Source: Methylobacterium sp. GXS13 (GTDB taxonomy: Bacteria > Pseudomonadota > Alphaproteobacteria > Rhizobiales > Beijerinckiaceae). Taken from it: a stretch of DNA of 33,792 nucleotides. Under the pieces are notes generated by a model. It did no database searches. It was not told where the DNA came from and saw only the letters and a list, made by a program, of their open reading frames with translations. The stretch lies in contig NZ_LKKO01000059.1 of NCBI RefSeq assembly GCF_001455965.1, forward strand, positions 1 through 33,792, read 5' to 3'. The position numbers were made by a program, and so were the translations under genes. Below are positions 33,517-33,792 of this stretch, in pieces. Numbering within the stretch: the stretch's first letter is position 1; every line of letters begins with the position of its first letter.

Positions 33517-33792
33517 CTAGAACGGGATATCGTCGTCCAAATCGTAGCCGCCGCGGGTGCCGCCGCCGCCGCGACGCGATCGCGGCCTGGCGCGGGCTGC
33601 CGGCGGCGACGCGCCGTACACGCCGGCGACCTCGGGCGCCCCGCAGGGGGCGTCCCGGCGGAGCTGCACCATGATTTCCGGGGCGGCGATTCCGGCGTCA
33701 CCGGCGCGATCGATGACCGCAAGAGCGTCGTCCGCCGTGCTGGGCCGCTTCGTGCCGGCACGGCGCAGCACCGTCCGGGCCCGCCTAGGCTC
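33517..33792 (-). CDS. Protein ending in an SSB-like C-terminal tip, 5' end outside window
   Basis: The frame is open to the right edge (first visible residues EPRRARTVLRRAG), so the true start may lie beyond it; a GTG at 33771 would give 84 residues. A helical, HTH-like part (ADDALAVIDRAGDAGIAAPEIMVQLRRD) precedes a G/R-rich linker (RPRSRRGGGGTRGGY) and the tip DLDDDIPF. That tip is nearly the SSB C-terminal peptide (DFDDDIPF in Escherichia coli), which docks DNA-repair partners. No OB fold is visible in the part seen. It could be an unusual SSB-tail mimic or the end of a larger DNA-repair protein. A strong terminator follows. Confidence 0.65.
   Translation of the reverse strand, partial: EPRRARTVLRRAGTKRPSTADDALAVIDRAGDAGIAAPEIMVQLRRDAPCGAPEVAGVYGASPPAARARPRSRRGGGGTRGGYDLDDDIPF

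Overview
The window looks like chromosomal DNA of a pigmented, phototrophy-capable alphaproteobacterium, most likely Methylobacterium/Methylorubrum or a close relative. The reasons are very high GC with long antisense open frames, a bciA-type divinyl-chlorophyllide reductase, a class II photolyase, YfdX, PRC-barrel and PilZ proteins, an ftsK-lolA-xth gene order, and GGAAC-N18-TT sites resembling the EcfG general-stress promoters of that group. This is inference from gene content; no rRNA or tRNA gene is present to confirm it.

Layout. 1-5.1 kb: the end of a polysaccharide-export gene, two orphan periplasmic binding proteins (LivJ-like and DctP-like), a Cx5R phosphatase and a secreted PAP2 acid phosphatase. 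5.2-5.7 kb: two tandem copies of a palindromic MITE-like repeat; a third copy lies upstream of xth at 29.0 kb. 5.8-7.9 kb: a translationally coupled minus-strand pair, an NHL/SMP-30-like secreted protein followed by bciA. 8.0-9.8 kb: a strong orphan minus-strand terminator and a class II photolyase. 9.9-10.8 kb: a BrnT/Xre toxin-antitoxin pair and a broken NTF2-like gene. 11-16 kb: a CLC antiporter, a DUF1328 membrane protein, an SDR, and small secreted or envelope proteins (PRC-barrel, a 67-residue protein, YfdX).

16.28-19.39 kb is the accessory island and the main point of interest. An IS1595-family transposase lies inside imperfect terminal inverted repeats flanked by a perfect 8-bp direct repeat (ATTCCGAA). 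The element is about 3.1 kb and carries four AT-richer passenger genes: a 288-residue unknown, an overlapping PIN-domain protein, a 75-residue unknown, and a convergent gene for a protein built of six ~17-residue 'GISSTQIA' repeats. The PIN pair resembles a toxin-antitoxin or nuclease module carried by a minimal transposon.

19.6-31.2 kb is core-like: CDF metal exporter, HIT protein, PilZ protein, a small conserved-looking protein, glutamine-dependent NAD synthetase, an FtsK/SpoIIIE translocase with no visible membrane domain, LolA, exonuclease III and an SDR. 31.2-33.8 kb holds a stand-alone Cache-domain protein, a small coiled-coil protein, the remnant of a beta-lactamase-family hydrolase, a REP-like palindrome (its partner is at 24.2 kb), a small membrane-anchored unknown, and a gene running off the right edge whose product ends in a near-perfect SSB C-terminal tip (DDDIPF) without a visible OB fold, followed by a clear intrinsic terminator.
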